Assembly: GCF_000970465.2 (NCBI RefSeq)
Contig: NZ_LAJE02000339.1
Span: 1-32,659, forward strand
Direction: 5' to 3'
Length of the DNA: 32,659 bases
From: Devosia insulae DS-56
Lineage (GTDB): Bacteria; Pseudomonadota; Alphaproteobacteria; Rhizobiales; Devosiaceae
Shown: piece after piece, positions 1 to 7,488 of the stretch
How positions within the stretch are numbered: the first letter of the stretch is position 1
Layout of the letters: the number at the start of each line of letters is the position of its first letter
Notes under the pieces: generated by a model
Told to the model about the DNA's origin: nothing
The model's database searches: none
Seen by the model: the letters and a program-made list of their open reading frames with translations, nothing else
Position numbers and translations under genes: made by a program

Positions 1-11
1 GATGGGAGGAA

Positions 12-2603
12 GTGCCCACGCTCAGTCCTCGCCTCTTGCCCCTTCCACCGCCTCCCCCCATACTAGGCACAAACCGGGAACACCCCTTGCCCCTCCGTTC
101 AGAGATCACCGACTGGTTCGCCGGCAAGGGCTGGGCGCCGCGTGCGCATCAGCTGGCAGTGCTGGAGGCGACGGAAGCCGGCGATTCGGCGCTGCTGATC
201 GCCCCCACCGGCGCCGGCAAGACGCTGGCCGGGTTCCTGCCCACCATCAACGACCTGATCGAGAACCCGCGGCCGGGGCTGCACACGCTCTATCTCTCGC
301 CGCTCAAAGCGCTGGCGGTCGACGTGCAGCGCAACCTGACGACGCCGATCAGCGAGATGGGTCTTGGCATCCGGGTCGAGGCCCGTACTGGCGATACGCC
401 GTCGCACCGGCGGCAGCGGCAGCGCTTCGATCCGCCGCAGATCCTCCTGACCACGCCAGAACAGTTGGCGCTGCTGCTGAGCCACCCGGACTCCACCAAG
501 CTGTTCGGCTCGCTCCGCCGCGTCGTGCTCGACGAGCTGCACGCCATGGTCACCAACAAGCGCGGCGAGCTGATGTCGCTCGGCGTCGCGCGGCTCGGCT
601 CCATCGCGCCACAGCTCAGGATCACCGCCCTCAGCGCCACCGTCGCCCGCCCGGACCTGTTGCGCGACTGGATCGCCAGCCCGGTGCCCGGCGCCGAGGC
701 GCGGCTGCTGATGGGGCAGGGCGGCGCCAAGCCACATATCGAAATCCTGAAGTCGGAGCAGGTGATCCCCTGGGCGGGACACTCCTCGCTCTATGCCATC
801 CCCGATCTCTACCGCACCATCAAGGAGCACAAGACGACGCTGTTGTTCGTCAACACCCGCAGCCAGGCCGAAATGCTGTTCCAGGAGCTATGGCAGGCCA
901 ACGAGGACATGCTGCCCATCGCCATGCATCACGGCTCGCTGGCGGTGGAGCAACGGCGCAAGGTCGAGGCAGCGATGTCGGAAGGCCGGCTCAGGGCAGT
1001 GGTCTGCACCTCGACCCTCGACCTCGGCATCGACTGGGGCGATGTCGATCTCGTGGTGCAGGTCGGCGCCCCCAAGGGCTCCTCCCGCATGCTGCAGCGC
1101 ATCGGCCGCGCCAACCACCGGCTGGATGAGCCGAGTAAGGCGCTGTTCGTCCCCTCCAACCGCTTCGAGGTGCTGGAGTGCGAGGCGGCGCTGGAAGCCG
1201 TCGAGCACAATCACCAGGACAGCGAGGATCCGGTGTCGGGCGGCCTCGACGTGCTGGCGCAGCACATTCTTGGCATGGCCTGCGCCGACGCCTTCGATCC
1301 GGTGGCGCTGCACGCCGAAATCCGCCGCGCCTGGCCCTATCGCGAGCTCAGCTGGGAGCAGTTCGAGCGCACCGTCGATTTTGTCGCCACCGGCGGCTAT
1401 GCACTGCGCGCCTACGAACGCTACGCCAAGCTGCGGCAGACCGGTGACGGCAAGTTCCGCATCTCCAACCCGCAGGTGGCGCAGCAATACCGGCTCAATA
1501 TCGGCACCATCGTCGAGGAGCCGATGGTGAAGGTGCGGCTGGTCAAGGGGCGTGGCTTCACCAAGGGCGCCACCACCGGCCCGATCGGCCGCTTCGGCCG
1601 GGTACTGGGCGAGATGGAGGAGTACTTCTTCACCACCCTCACCAAGGGTGACACCTTCCTCTTCGGCTCCGAGATCGTCGCCTATGAGGGGATGTTCGAG
1701 AGCGAGGCCTATGTGTCGCGCTCCCAGGGCAAGGACCCGAAAATCCCCTCCTACATGGGCGGCAAGTTCCCGCTCTCCACCTTCCTTGCCGATGGCGTAC
1801 GAAAACTCCTCGCCCATCCGGACCAGTGGCACTTGTTGCCTGATCAGGTGAGCGACTGGCTGCGCCTGCAGCAGGAGGCCTCGATCCTGCCGGCCGCCGA
1901 TAGCCTGCTGGTCGAGACCTTTCCGCGCGGCGCGCAGAACTATCTCGTCTGCTACCCGTTCGAGGGGCGGCTGGCGCACCAGACGCTGGGGATGCTGTTG
2001 ACCCGCCGGCTGGAGCGGGCCCGGGCCCGGCCGCTCGGCTTCGTCGCTTCCGATTACTCGCTCGCCGTCTGGGGTTTGGGTGATTTCTCGGCGCTGATCC
2101 GCACCGACCGGCTGTCGCTCGACGAGCTGTTCGACGAGGACATGCTGGGCGATGATCTCGAAGCCTGGCTCGACGAGAGCCAGCTGATGCGCCGCACCTT
2201 CCGCAACTGCGCCATCATCGCCGGGCTGATCGAGCGCCGGCACCCCGGCCAGAAGGAAAAGACCGGGCGGCAGATCACCGTCTCCTCCGACATCATCTAC
2301 GATGTGCTGTACCAGCACGAGCCGGACCACATCCTGATCCAGGCCACCCGGCGCGACGCAGCCCGCGGGCTGCTCGATATCGAGCGGCTCGGCCACATGC
2401 TCGCCCGCATCAAGCGTCACATCGTGCACAAGCCGCTCGACCGAATCTCGCCATTGGCGGTACCGGTATTGCTCGATATCGGAAAGGTTCCGGTGGTCGG
2501 CGAGGCCCGCGAAAGCACCATGGCCGAAGCGGCCGAGGAGCTGATCGCCGAAGCCATGGGCGTCAGCCCTGCATCAAGTGAAGCAAGGAAGCGGGCGAAT
2601 TGA
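12..2603 (+). CDS. Ligase-associated DNA damage response DEXH-box helicase (Lhr-like)
   Basis: Superfamily 2 DNA helicase of the Lhr-core type, expected to translocate on DNA in a repair pathway with a dedicated DNA ligase, a nuclease and the PdeM endonuclease encoded next. Numbered from the GTG at 12, the sequence shows Walker A APTGAGKT (64-71), a DELH box (174-177), a SAT motif (208-210), motif V STLDLGIDW (about 334-342) and motif VI QRIGRANHR (from 362), then a long C-terminal DEAD-associated region. The true start is uncertain. The GTG at 12 gives a proline-rich leader untypical of the family and its purine-rich sequence is only 2 nt away. The TTG at 87 has GGGA upstream and starts just before the conserved N-terminus, giving about 838 residues. 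The stop overlaps the pdeM start by four bases (TTGA), so the two are translationally coupled. Family assignment is strong; the repair role is inferred from the family. Confidence 0.93.
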   Translation: MPTLSPRLLPLPPPPPILGTNREHPLPLRSEITDWFAGKGWAPRAHQLAVLEATEAGDSALLIAPTGAGKTLAGFLPTINDLIENPRPGLHTLYLSPLKALAVDVQRNLTTPISEMGLGIRVEARTGDTPSHRRQRQRFDPPQILLTTPEQLALLLSHPDSTKLFGSLRRVVLDELHAMVTNKRGELMSLGVARLGSIAPQLRITALSATVARPDLLRDWIASPVPGAEARLLMGQGGAKPHIEILKSEQVIPWAGHSSLYAIPDLYRTIKEHKTTLLFVNTRSQAEMLFQELWQANEDMLPIAMHHGSLAVEQRRKVEAAMSEGRLRAVVCTSTLDLGIDWGDVDLVVQVGAPKGSSRMLQRIGRANHRLDEPSKALFVPSNRFEVLECEAALEAVEHNHQDSEDPVSGGLDVLAQHILGMACADAFDPVALHAEIRRAWPYRELSWEQFERTVDFVATGGYALRAYERYAKLRQTGDGKFRISNPQVAQQYRLNIGTIVEEPMVKVRLVKGRGFTKGATTGPIGRFGRVLGEMEEYFFTTLTKGDTFLFGSEIVAYEGMFESEAYVSRSQGKDPKIPSYMGGKFPLSTFLADGVRKLLAHPDQWHLLPDQVSDWLRLQQEASILPAADSLLVETFPRGAQNYLVCYPFEGRLAHQTLGMLLTRRLERARARPLGFVASDYSLAVWGLGDFSALIRTDRLSLDELFDEDMLGDDLEAWLDESQLMRRTFRNCAIIAGLIERRHPGQKEKTGRQITVSSDIIYDVLYQHEPDHILIQATRRDAARGLLDIERLGHMLARIKRHIVHKPLDRISPLAVPVLLDIGKVPVVGEARESTMAEAAEELIAEAMGVSPASSEARKRAN

Positions 2604-3331
2604 CTTCAGCCTGGGCGGCGCGCACTGCCCCGATCGACGACAGAGGCGACCCCGTGCACCTGCATTTCGCCGGTCACAGTTTTGAGCCGCTGCCCTCGGG
2701 CGCCCTGTGGTGGGCCGCCGAGGGTGTGTTGCTGGTTGCCGACCTGCATCTCGAAAAGCTGTCGTCCTTCGCCAGACGCGGCACCCTGCTGCCGCCCTAT
2801 GATACCGGGCTGACGCTCCGCCGCCTCGAAGCCGATCTCGCCGCGACCGGCGCCACTGAAGTCATCGCGCTGGGTGACAGTTTTCACCGCGACGAGGGCA
2901 CCTCGACGCTGCAGCCGGCAGATCGCCTGCGGCTCGCCACCCTGATGGGAAAGGCCCGCTGGACCTGGATCTCCGGCAACCACGATCCCGCCCCGCACAG
3001 CCTCGGCGGCATTTGCGTCACCGGTCTTTCCCGCGCCGGCTTGACCCTGACGCACCAGCCCGGGGCAGGGCAGGGCGTCGTCGCCGGTCACCTCCACCCC
3101 GCCGCGCATGTGGCGATGAACGGCCGCTCCATCCGCCGCCCCTGCTTCGTCCATGATGGCCGGCTGATGGTGCTGCCCGCCTACGGCTCCGCCACCGGCA
3201 GCCTCAACATTCTGAGCCCGGCCTTCGTCGGGCTGCTGCACTGGCCGACCCTCGAAGTGGCGATGATCGGCCGGGGCCGGGTGTACCCGGTGAGCCCGAA
3301 GCGGCTGGTGCCGGGTTACGATATGTACTGA
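2600..3331 (+). CDS. pdeM: Ligase-associated DNA damage response endonuclease PdeM (metallophosphoesterase)
   Basis: Calcineurin-like metallophosphoesterase of the PdeM/MPE family, known as manganese-dependent single-strand DNA endonucleases in the Lhr helicase/ligase/exonuclease cluster. Metal-binding motifs are in the expected order: DLH (D48, H50), GDSFH (G92-D93), GNHD (126-129) and GHLH (163-166). The length of 243 residues is near the family norm. The TTG start at 2600 overlaps the helicase stop. A GTG at 2654 is in frame and lies just before the conserved VHLHFAG segment, so the real protein may be 18 residues shorter. Position and overlap make an operon with the helicase very likely. 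The ligase and exonuclease partners are not in the window and would be expected to the left. Confidence 0.92.
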   Translation: MTSAWAARTAPIDDRGDPVHLHFAGHSFEPLPSGALWWAAEGVLLVADLHLEKLSSFARRGTLLPPYDTGLTLRRLEADLAATGATEVIALGDSFHRDEGTSTLQPADRLRLATLMGKARWTWISGNHDPAPHSLGGICVTGLSRAGLTLTHQPGAGQGVVAGHLHPAAHVAMNGRSIRRPCFVHDGRLMVLPAYGSATGSLNILSPAFVGLLHWPTLEVAMIGRGRVYPVSPKRLVPGYDMY

Positions 3332-3438
3332 GCCAGCCGGCTTCAGGTACGTGCCCGAAAATATTCCGGTCCCGAACCCTTGATCGGCATGTAACACACC
3401 ACCCACGTGTCAGCCTCAAACGAACGGGACACCTCGAC

Positions 3439-4149
3439 ATGCATGGGATCGTGAAACTCGCTGCCGCCTCTGCGGCCCTGTTGCTCCTCGCTGCGCCGGC
3501 TCTGGCGGAGAGCCGCACCGTCGATCTGCCGGCCTTCACCGCGCTCGATATTTCGTCTGGGATCGACGCCATCGTCACGGTTGGCGGCACCCAGTCGATC
3601 ACCGTTGAGGCCAAGGACAAGCGGCTGCTCGACGACCTGCAGCTCAAGGTCGAAGGCAACACGCTGAAGGCCTATTACGACTGGAGCTTCTTCGACATCT
3701 TCAGCTTCGGCGACCGCGAGCAGATCAAGCTCACCATCACCGCGCCGGCGCTCAAGAAGATCGAAGCCAGTGCCGGCTCCGATGTCGTCGCCGCCGGCGT
3801 CACCGGCGACACACTGGAATTTGGGGCATCTAGCGGCGCTGATCTGTCGCTCAGCGGCGTGGTGGGCAAATTGGTCGAGCTCGACGCCTCCTCCGGCGCT
3901 GGGCTCAAGATCGAGGGCAGCTGCGTCGACGGCAAGGCCAACGCCTCGTCGGGCTCCGACCTCGACGCCGAGGACCTGCTCTGCGCCACCATGGATGCCA
4001 ATGCGTCCAGCGGCTCCGACCTCGAGGTCTATGCTTCGAAGTCGATCAAGGCCAATGCCTCGTCGGGCTCGGACCTCAGCATCTATGGCAACCCGGCCGA
4101 GGTGGACCAGGAAGCCAGCAGCGGCAGCGACATCAAGATCGAGAACTAG
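3439..4149 (+). CDS. Secreted GIN-domain (DUF2807) repeat protein
   Basis: Predicted secreted or cell-surface protein of 236 residues. A signal peptide is clear: positively charged start, hydrophobic core LAAASAALLLLAAPALA, cleavage near residue 23. The remainder matches the head-GIN domain (DUF2807) style, a right-handed beta-helix of short strands. Seven near-regular repeats of roughly 20 residues are visible, each marked by an ASSGSD-like turn (SAGSD, ASSGAD, ASSGAG, then ASSGSD four times). Two cysteines lie in the middle repeats. DUF2807 proteins have been called putative adhesins, but the biochemical function is unknown. The gene stands alone, 107 bp after pdeM, with its own start after GGGAC. 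A strong bidirectional hairpin lies downstream. Confidence 0.85.
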   Translation: MHGIVKLAAASAALLLLAAPALAESRTVDLPAFTALDISSGIDAIVTVGGTQSITVEAKDKRLLDDLQLKVEGNTLKAYYDWSFFDIFSFGDREQIKLTITAPALKKIEASAGSDVVAAGVTGDTLEFGASSGADLSLSGVVGKLVELDASSGAGLKIEGSCVDGKANASSGSDLDAEDLLCATMDANASSGSDLEVYASKSIKANASSGSDLSIYGNPAEVDQEASSGSDIKIEN

Positions 4150-4382
4150 GCTCTCCAAGAATCCGCGGGCCGAGGCAGCAGCGACCCCTCGCCCACGGGC
4201 GCGCTATTGCGCACCCTAGGAGAGGGTAGTGCAGCTAGGACCGTCAGGTCCGTAGCGGAACTTGGGTGAGGGGTTCAGCTTCTCAACGAGCGCTCGCTGC
4301 CCCGCTTCACCCCTCAACCGGCCTTCGGCCACCTTCTCCCCTGAGGGGAGAAGGGAGGGAGTTGCCTCCGTCGGGACAGCCC
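4150..4382. repeat. Intergenic repeat with CTCCCC/GGGGAG hairpin
   Basis: This 233-bp gap between convergent genes contains a GGCC-TTC-GGCC mini-hairpin and then the perfect 10-bp stem CCTTCTCCCC/GGGGAGAAGG. The texture (runs ending in CTTCTCCCC-TGA-GGGGAGAAGG) is that of dispersed intergenic repeats common in Hyphomicrobiales. Related CTCCCC/GGGGAG hairpins occur here at 22883-22897 and near 32640-32659. No coding potential was accepted. Confidence 0.6.
4332..4354. terminator. Bidirectional stem-loop between convergent genes
   Basis: A perfect 10-bp stem (4332-4341 with 4345-4354) closes a 3-nt TGA loop between the GIN-domain gene and the oppositely oriented TIGR02186 gene. No long T-run follows on either strand, so it could act as a Rho-assisted terminator or an mRNA-end stabiliser; it could also be simply the core of the repeat. 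Confidence 0.5.
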
Positions 4383-5141
4383 CTACCGCTTGAACACCAC
4401 GCCGCCGAGCCAGCCGGTGAACAGCGCCAGCGCCACGCAGACGAGGCCGTAGAGCAAAGGCTGGGTGCGCGCCGATTGGCCGAGGAAACGCTCGAAGCCG
4501 ATCTTTCTGACCGAGAAGCCGTCGGACTTTTCGGCGATCACCTGGCCGTCCTTGATCAGGTAGGTGTGCGCCAGATAAGGCCCGGGCGGCGCGTCGGAGG
4601 GGAGCGCCACCTGCGCGAAATAGAAGGTGTCCGACCGGAACACCACGCCGTTCTCGTTGAGCTTGAACATGCCCTTCTGCTGCATCAGCCGGGTGAGCTC
4701 GCCACCGAACACCGTGGCGTCCCACCAGCCGGCCTTGGCGGTATAGCGCGCCTGGTTCTCGAGCGGGATTTCCTTTTCCGCCAGCGTGATCGGGTCGGTG
4801 ATATTGCTCAGCGGCGCGTCGCTCAGCACCTGGTAGAACGACGGGAAACGCTCGAACTCTGCCTGCGAGGTGTTGAGCCAGATGCCGAACTGGTTGGTCT
4901 TGCGTCGAGCCACCCGGTTCTGCAATGGGCCGGTGACGGTGATGATGACGTGATAGGGGCCTTCGACGAAGCGCTGCTCGGCCCCTACCTCCGGCTCGAT
5001 CGCGCCGAACAGGGTCAGCGTCTGGCCGGCAAAGCTCGAGGTGATCGACACCTCATCCTGGCTCACCTGCGTCACCAGCCGCTCCGCCCATGCCGGCGAA
5101 GCCGCGAGCACCATGGCCAGCGCGAGCAGCAGCCGGCGCAT
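4383..5141 (-). CDS. TIGR02186 family membrane-anchored periplasmic protein
   Basis: Conserved alphaproteobacterial protein of unknown biochemical function (TIGR02186), typically encoded beside TauE/SafE-type permeases. It has 252 residues: an N-terminal signal peptide (MRRLLLALAMVLAASPAWA), a long beta-rich periplasmic part, and a C-terminal membrane span (about 228-248, LLYGLVCVALALFTGWLGG) followed by FKR. The orientation is therefore periplasmic body with a short cytoplasmic tail. The ATG overlaps the permease stop by one base (TGATG), which indicates translational coupling. The partner relationship suggests that it helps the permease, perhaps in sulfur-compound or other anion export; that is inference. 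Confidence 0.88.
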   Translation of the reverse strand: MRRLLLALAMVLAASPAWAERLVTQVSQDEVSITSSFAGQTLTLFGAIEPEVGAEQRFVEGPYHVIITVTGPLQNRVARRKTNQFGIWLNTSQAEFERFPSFYQVLSDAPLSNITDPITLAEKEIPLENQARYTAKAGWWDATVFGGELTRLMQQKGMFKLNENGVVFRSDTFYFAQVALPSDAPPGPYLAHTYLIKDGQVIAEKSDGFSVRKIGFERFLGQSARTQPLLYGLVCVALALFTGWLGGVVFKR

Positions 5142-6073
5142 CAGATCACCCCCGACGCGCCGATCACGGCGGTCGAATAGACGTCGCCCGGTGTCATCAC
5201 CAGGCTGATGCCGAAGCGGATGGCGACGGCGAGAACGAGGATCGCGAGCAGGGCGCGCAGCTGTTCGCCGCGCAGGTACTTGCCAGCCGAGGCGCCGAAC
5301 TGCGCTCCGACCGTGCCGCCCACCATCAGGCAGAAGGCGAGCAGAATATCGACGCTCTGGCTGGACACGGCATGGAGGATGGTGGTCGCCGCCATCATCG
5401 CCACCACCTGCAGCAGCGAGGTGCCGATCACCATGTTGCCGGGCATGCGCAGAATGTAGACCAGCGCCGGCACCAGGATGAAGCCACCGCCGATGCCCAG
5501 CAGCGAACCGACAAAGCCGATAGCGACGCCCAGCGCCAGCACCGGGATCACCGATATATAGAGCCGCGATTTCTTGAACCGCACCCGCCACGGCAGGCCG
5601 TGGAACCAGTTGTGCTGGTTGGGCAGTTTTTCCCGCACCACGATCCCGGCGCGCCGCTTCATGATGGCGCGCGCCGCCTCGATCAGCATCAGCGTGCCGA
5701 CGAAGCCGAGGAGAATCAAAAAGCCGAGCGAAATGACAAGGTCGAGCTGGCCGGCGGCGCGCAGCACCTGGAAGGTCGCAACGCCACCGAACGCCCCGAG
5801 CACGCCCGACAGCACCAGATACAGCGCCATATGCAGGTCGATCTGCCCGCGCCGGTAGTAACTGAGCGCGCCGGAGGTGGAAGCGGCCACCACCTGGCCG
5901 GTCACCGAGGCCACCGCGACTGAGGAGGGGACGCCGGAAAAGATCAGCAGCGGCGTCAACAGGAACCCGCCGCCCACCCCGAACAGTCCCGACAGGAACC
6001 CGACCGCGCCCCCGATCCCCACGAGGAAGAACAGGTTCATCGAAAGCTCGGCGATCGGCAGATAGACCTGCAC
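5141..6073 (-). CDS. TauE/SafE (TSUP) family permease
   Basis: Integral membrane permease of the TSUP family, whose members move sulfite, sulfoacetate and similar organic anions. The 310-residue protein has the internal duplication typical of the family: GFLSGLFGVGGGFLLTPLL in the first half and GFVGSLLGIGGGFILVPAL in the second, each within hydrophobic segments, with about eight predicted spans. A hydrophilic loop (about 130-160) separates the halves. The start is a GTG giving MQVYLPIAELS, a segment usual in related alphaproteobacterial proteins; an ATG 11 codons later is an alternative. It is the first gene of a two-gene unit with the TIGR02186 gene. The substrate cannot be read from the sequence. 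Confidence 0.9.
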   Translation of the reverse strand: MQVYLPIAELSMNLFFLVGIGGAVGFLSGLFGVGGGFLLTPLLIFSGVPSSVAVASVTGQVVAASTSGALSYYRRGQIDLHMALYLVLSGVLGAFGGVATFQVLRAAGQLDLVISLGFLILLGFVGTLMLIEAARAIMKRRAGIVVREKLPNQHNWFHGLPWRVRFKKSRLYISVIPVLALGVAIGFVGSLLGIGGGFILVPALVYILRMPGNMVIGTSLLQVVAMMAATTILHAVSSQSVDILLAFCLMVGGTVGAQFGASAGKYLRGEQLRALLAILVLAVAIRFGISLVMTPGDVYSTAVIGASGVI

Positions 6074-6182
6074 GTGGGGCGTCCAATAGCACTAGGGCAT
6101 TCCCGAGGCTCTAGCGTGAGGCCGCGACGGAAATGCGACGGTTTTTCGCGAAATGCCACCGAGCATTAGCAGCAAAATCCAA

Positions 6183-6197
6183 AGGCTAGGTTAGCCT
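6183..6197. promoter_or_regulatory. Perfect inverted repeat upstream of the TSUP permease
   Basis: AGGCTA-GGT-TAGCCT is a perfect 6-bp inverted repeat with a 3-bp spacer, 110 bp upstream of the permease start and just beyond the 3' end of rsgA. Its size suits a dimeric repressor operator. It matches no operator that I can name with confidence. Confidence 0.35.
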
Positions 6198-6248
6198 ACC
6201 GGGTGGGTCGGGAATATGGGACTTAAGCCGTTGCGCGTCCCGGCCAAC

Positions 6249-7322
6249 TCATTCGAGCCGCTTGCGGAACTTCATATCGGCGCGGTGCTGCTTGTTACGC
6301 TTTATCCGAACCTTGCGGCTTTCGGCTTGCGCCTTGGGGTCCTCCTTGCCGGTATGGAAGTTCAGCTCGCGTTGCAGCTTGCCGTAAGCCCGCCAGCGGG
6401 CGGCATCGAGCGCGCCGGTTGTGAGCGCCGCGGCGATGGCGCAGCCGGGCTCGCCGTCATGGCCACAGTCACGGAAGCGGCATTGCGCGGCCAGCGCCTC
6501 GATATCGGCAAAGGCGGTGGACATGCCGTCGCCGGCCTCCCACAGCCCGAGTTCGCGCATCCCTGGCGTATCGAGGATCAACGCACCGCTGGGCAGCAGC
6601 ACCAGTTCCCGGTGCGAGGTGGTGTGGCGGCCACGGGCGTCGTCCTCACGGATCGCCTGGGTGGCCATCTGCTCCCGGCCGGCCAGGGCGTTGACCAACG
6701 TCGATTTGCCGACGCCCGAACTGCCGAGCAACACGGCCGTTTGTCCGGGCTTGAGATAGCCCCGCAAGGCCTCGAGCCCGGCCCCGGTCACTGCCGAGAC
6801 GGCCAACACCGGCACACCCATCGCCACCGCTTCGATCTCGCTGAGGCGTGTCTCGGCGTCGCTGCACATATCGGCCTTGGTCAGAACGACGACCGGGTCG
6901 GCCCCGCTCTCCCAGGCGGTGGCCAGATAGCGCTCGATCCGGCGCGCATTGAGATCGGCGTTCATCGAGGCGGCGAGCAAGGCGACATCGACATTGACGG
7001 CGACCAGTTGGGCGCGCGCCGCACCCGGGCCGCTGGCCCGGCGCATGAATGTGCTGCTACGGGGCAGCACATGCTGGATGCTGGCGCTCCGCTCGGTCGG
7101 CCGCGCCTGGACCGCGACCCAGTCGCCGGTGACCGGAAGCGCCCCGTCCTCAGCGTCATGCGCAAGCTTGCCGGCCAGCGTGGCCGTCAGTTCGCCGATG
7201 TCAGTCACGATGTCATAGTGACCACGCTGCTGCACGATGATCCGAGCCGGGATCAGACCCGCGGCCGCATGGGGGGTAAATTGTTGCTTGAGCGCATCGC
7301 TCCAGCCGTATTGTTCGAGCAA
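6249..7322 (-). CDS. rsgA: Ribosome small subunit-dependent GTPase RsgA
   Basis: Circularly permuted GTPase that binds the immature 30S subunit late in assembly and helps its maturation. The 357-residue protein has the permuted order G4-G1-G3: TKAD (148-151), GSSGVGKS (200-207), DTPG (251-254), then the zinc-binding knuckle C281-x4-C286-x-H288-x5-C294. An OB-fold-like region precedes the GTPase domain, and the C-terminus is very basic (KVRIKRNKQHRADMKFRKRLE, positions about 337-357), suitable for rRNA contact. The TTG start is supported by AAGGA eight bases upstream; an ATG further upstream (about 26 nt) is out of frame. The leader carries a small ORF and two palindromes, described separately. 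Confidence 0.95.
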   Translation of the reverse strand: MLEQYGWSDALKQQFTPHAAAGLIPARIIVQQRGHYDIVTDIGELTATLAGKLAHDAEDGALPVTGDWVAVQARPTERSASIQHVLPRSSTFMRRASGPGAARAQLVAVNVDVALLAASMNADLNARRIERYLATAWESGADPVVVLTKADMCSDAETRLSEIEAVAMGVPVLAVSAVTGAGLEALRGYLKPGQTAVLLGSSGVGKSTLVNALAGREQMATQAIREDDARGRHTTSHRELVLLPSGALILDTPGMRELGLWEAGDGMSTAFADIEALAAQCRFRDCGHDGEPGCAIAAALTTGALDAARWRAYGKLQRELNFHTGKEDPKAQAESRKVRIKRNKQHRADMKFRKRLE

Positions 7323-7325
7323 GAT

Positions 7326-7370
7326 GGAATTCCTTGGATCAGGGCCATGAAGGCGCCAGCCGGAATTCCG
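7326..7370 (-). promoter_or_regulatory. Paired GGAATTCC palindromes overlapping the rsgA ribosome-binding site
   Basis: Two copies of the self-complementary octamer GGAATTCC lie at 7326-7333 and 7362-7369 (the latter extended to CGGAATTCCG). The copy nearest rsgA overlaps its AAGGA Shine-Dalgarno. Because the octamer is its own complement, the two copies can pair into a hairpin with a 28-nt loop that hides the ribosome-binding site. The distal copy starts 13 nt after the stop of the small leader ORF, so a terminating ribosome could melt it. The sequence is seen directly; the regulatory reading is inference. Confidence 0.4.
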
Positions 7371-7382
7371 AGTGTGCGGAAG

Positions 7383-7427
7383 TTACGCGGCAGCGCGACG
7401 GAAGGCGGTTCTCACAATGTCTCTCAT
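7383..7427 (-). CDS. Putative 14-residue leader peptide upstream of rsgA
   Basis: Short ORF encoding MRDIVRTAFRRAAA, ending in TAA 60 nt before the rsgA start. It is preceded by an excellent Shine-Dalgarno (AGAGGAGG, 7435-7442) with seven-base spacing to ATG, and by a good sigma70-type promoter whose predicted transcript would begin only about 25 nt before the ATG. The peptide is basic (four Arg). Such a strong ribosome-binding site is hard to explain without translation at this spot. I recognise no family; a leader peptide controlling rsgA, or a tiny protein in its own right, are both possible. Confidence 0.5.
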   Translation of the reverse strand: MRDIVRTAFRRAAA

Positions 7428-7459
7428 CGGAACGCCTCCTCTGTTGCGCGGGCGAGGGG

Positions 7460-7488
7460 AAGCTAGCCCTCACCCGGGCGCCTGTCAA
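7460..7488 (-). promoter_or_regulatory. Predicted sigma70-type promoter for the leader ORF and rsgA
   Basis: On the minus strand TTGACA (7488-7483) and TAGCTT (7465-7460) are separated by exactly 17 bases. The -35 hexamer is the perfect consensus and overlaps the stop codon of the upstream AraC-type gene, so rsgA need not depend on readthrough from that gene. Confidence 0.6.

Noticed and set aside
4383-6092. A single 569-codon minus-strand frame spanning the permease and the TIGR02186 gene
   Set aside because: Its first two thirds are an off-frame reading of the permease; only the part from the ATG at 5141 is real.
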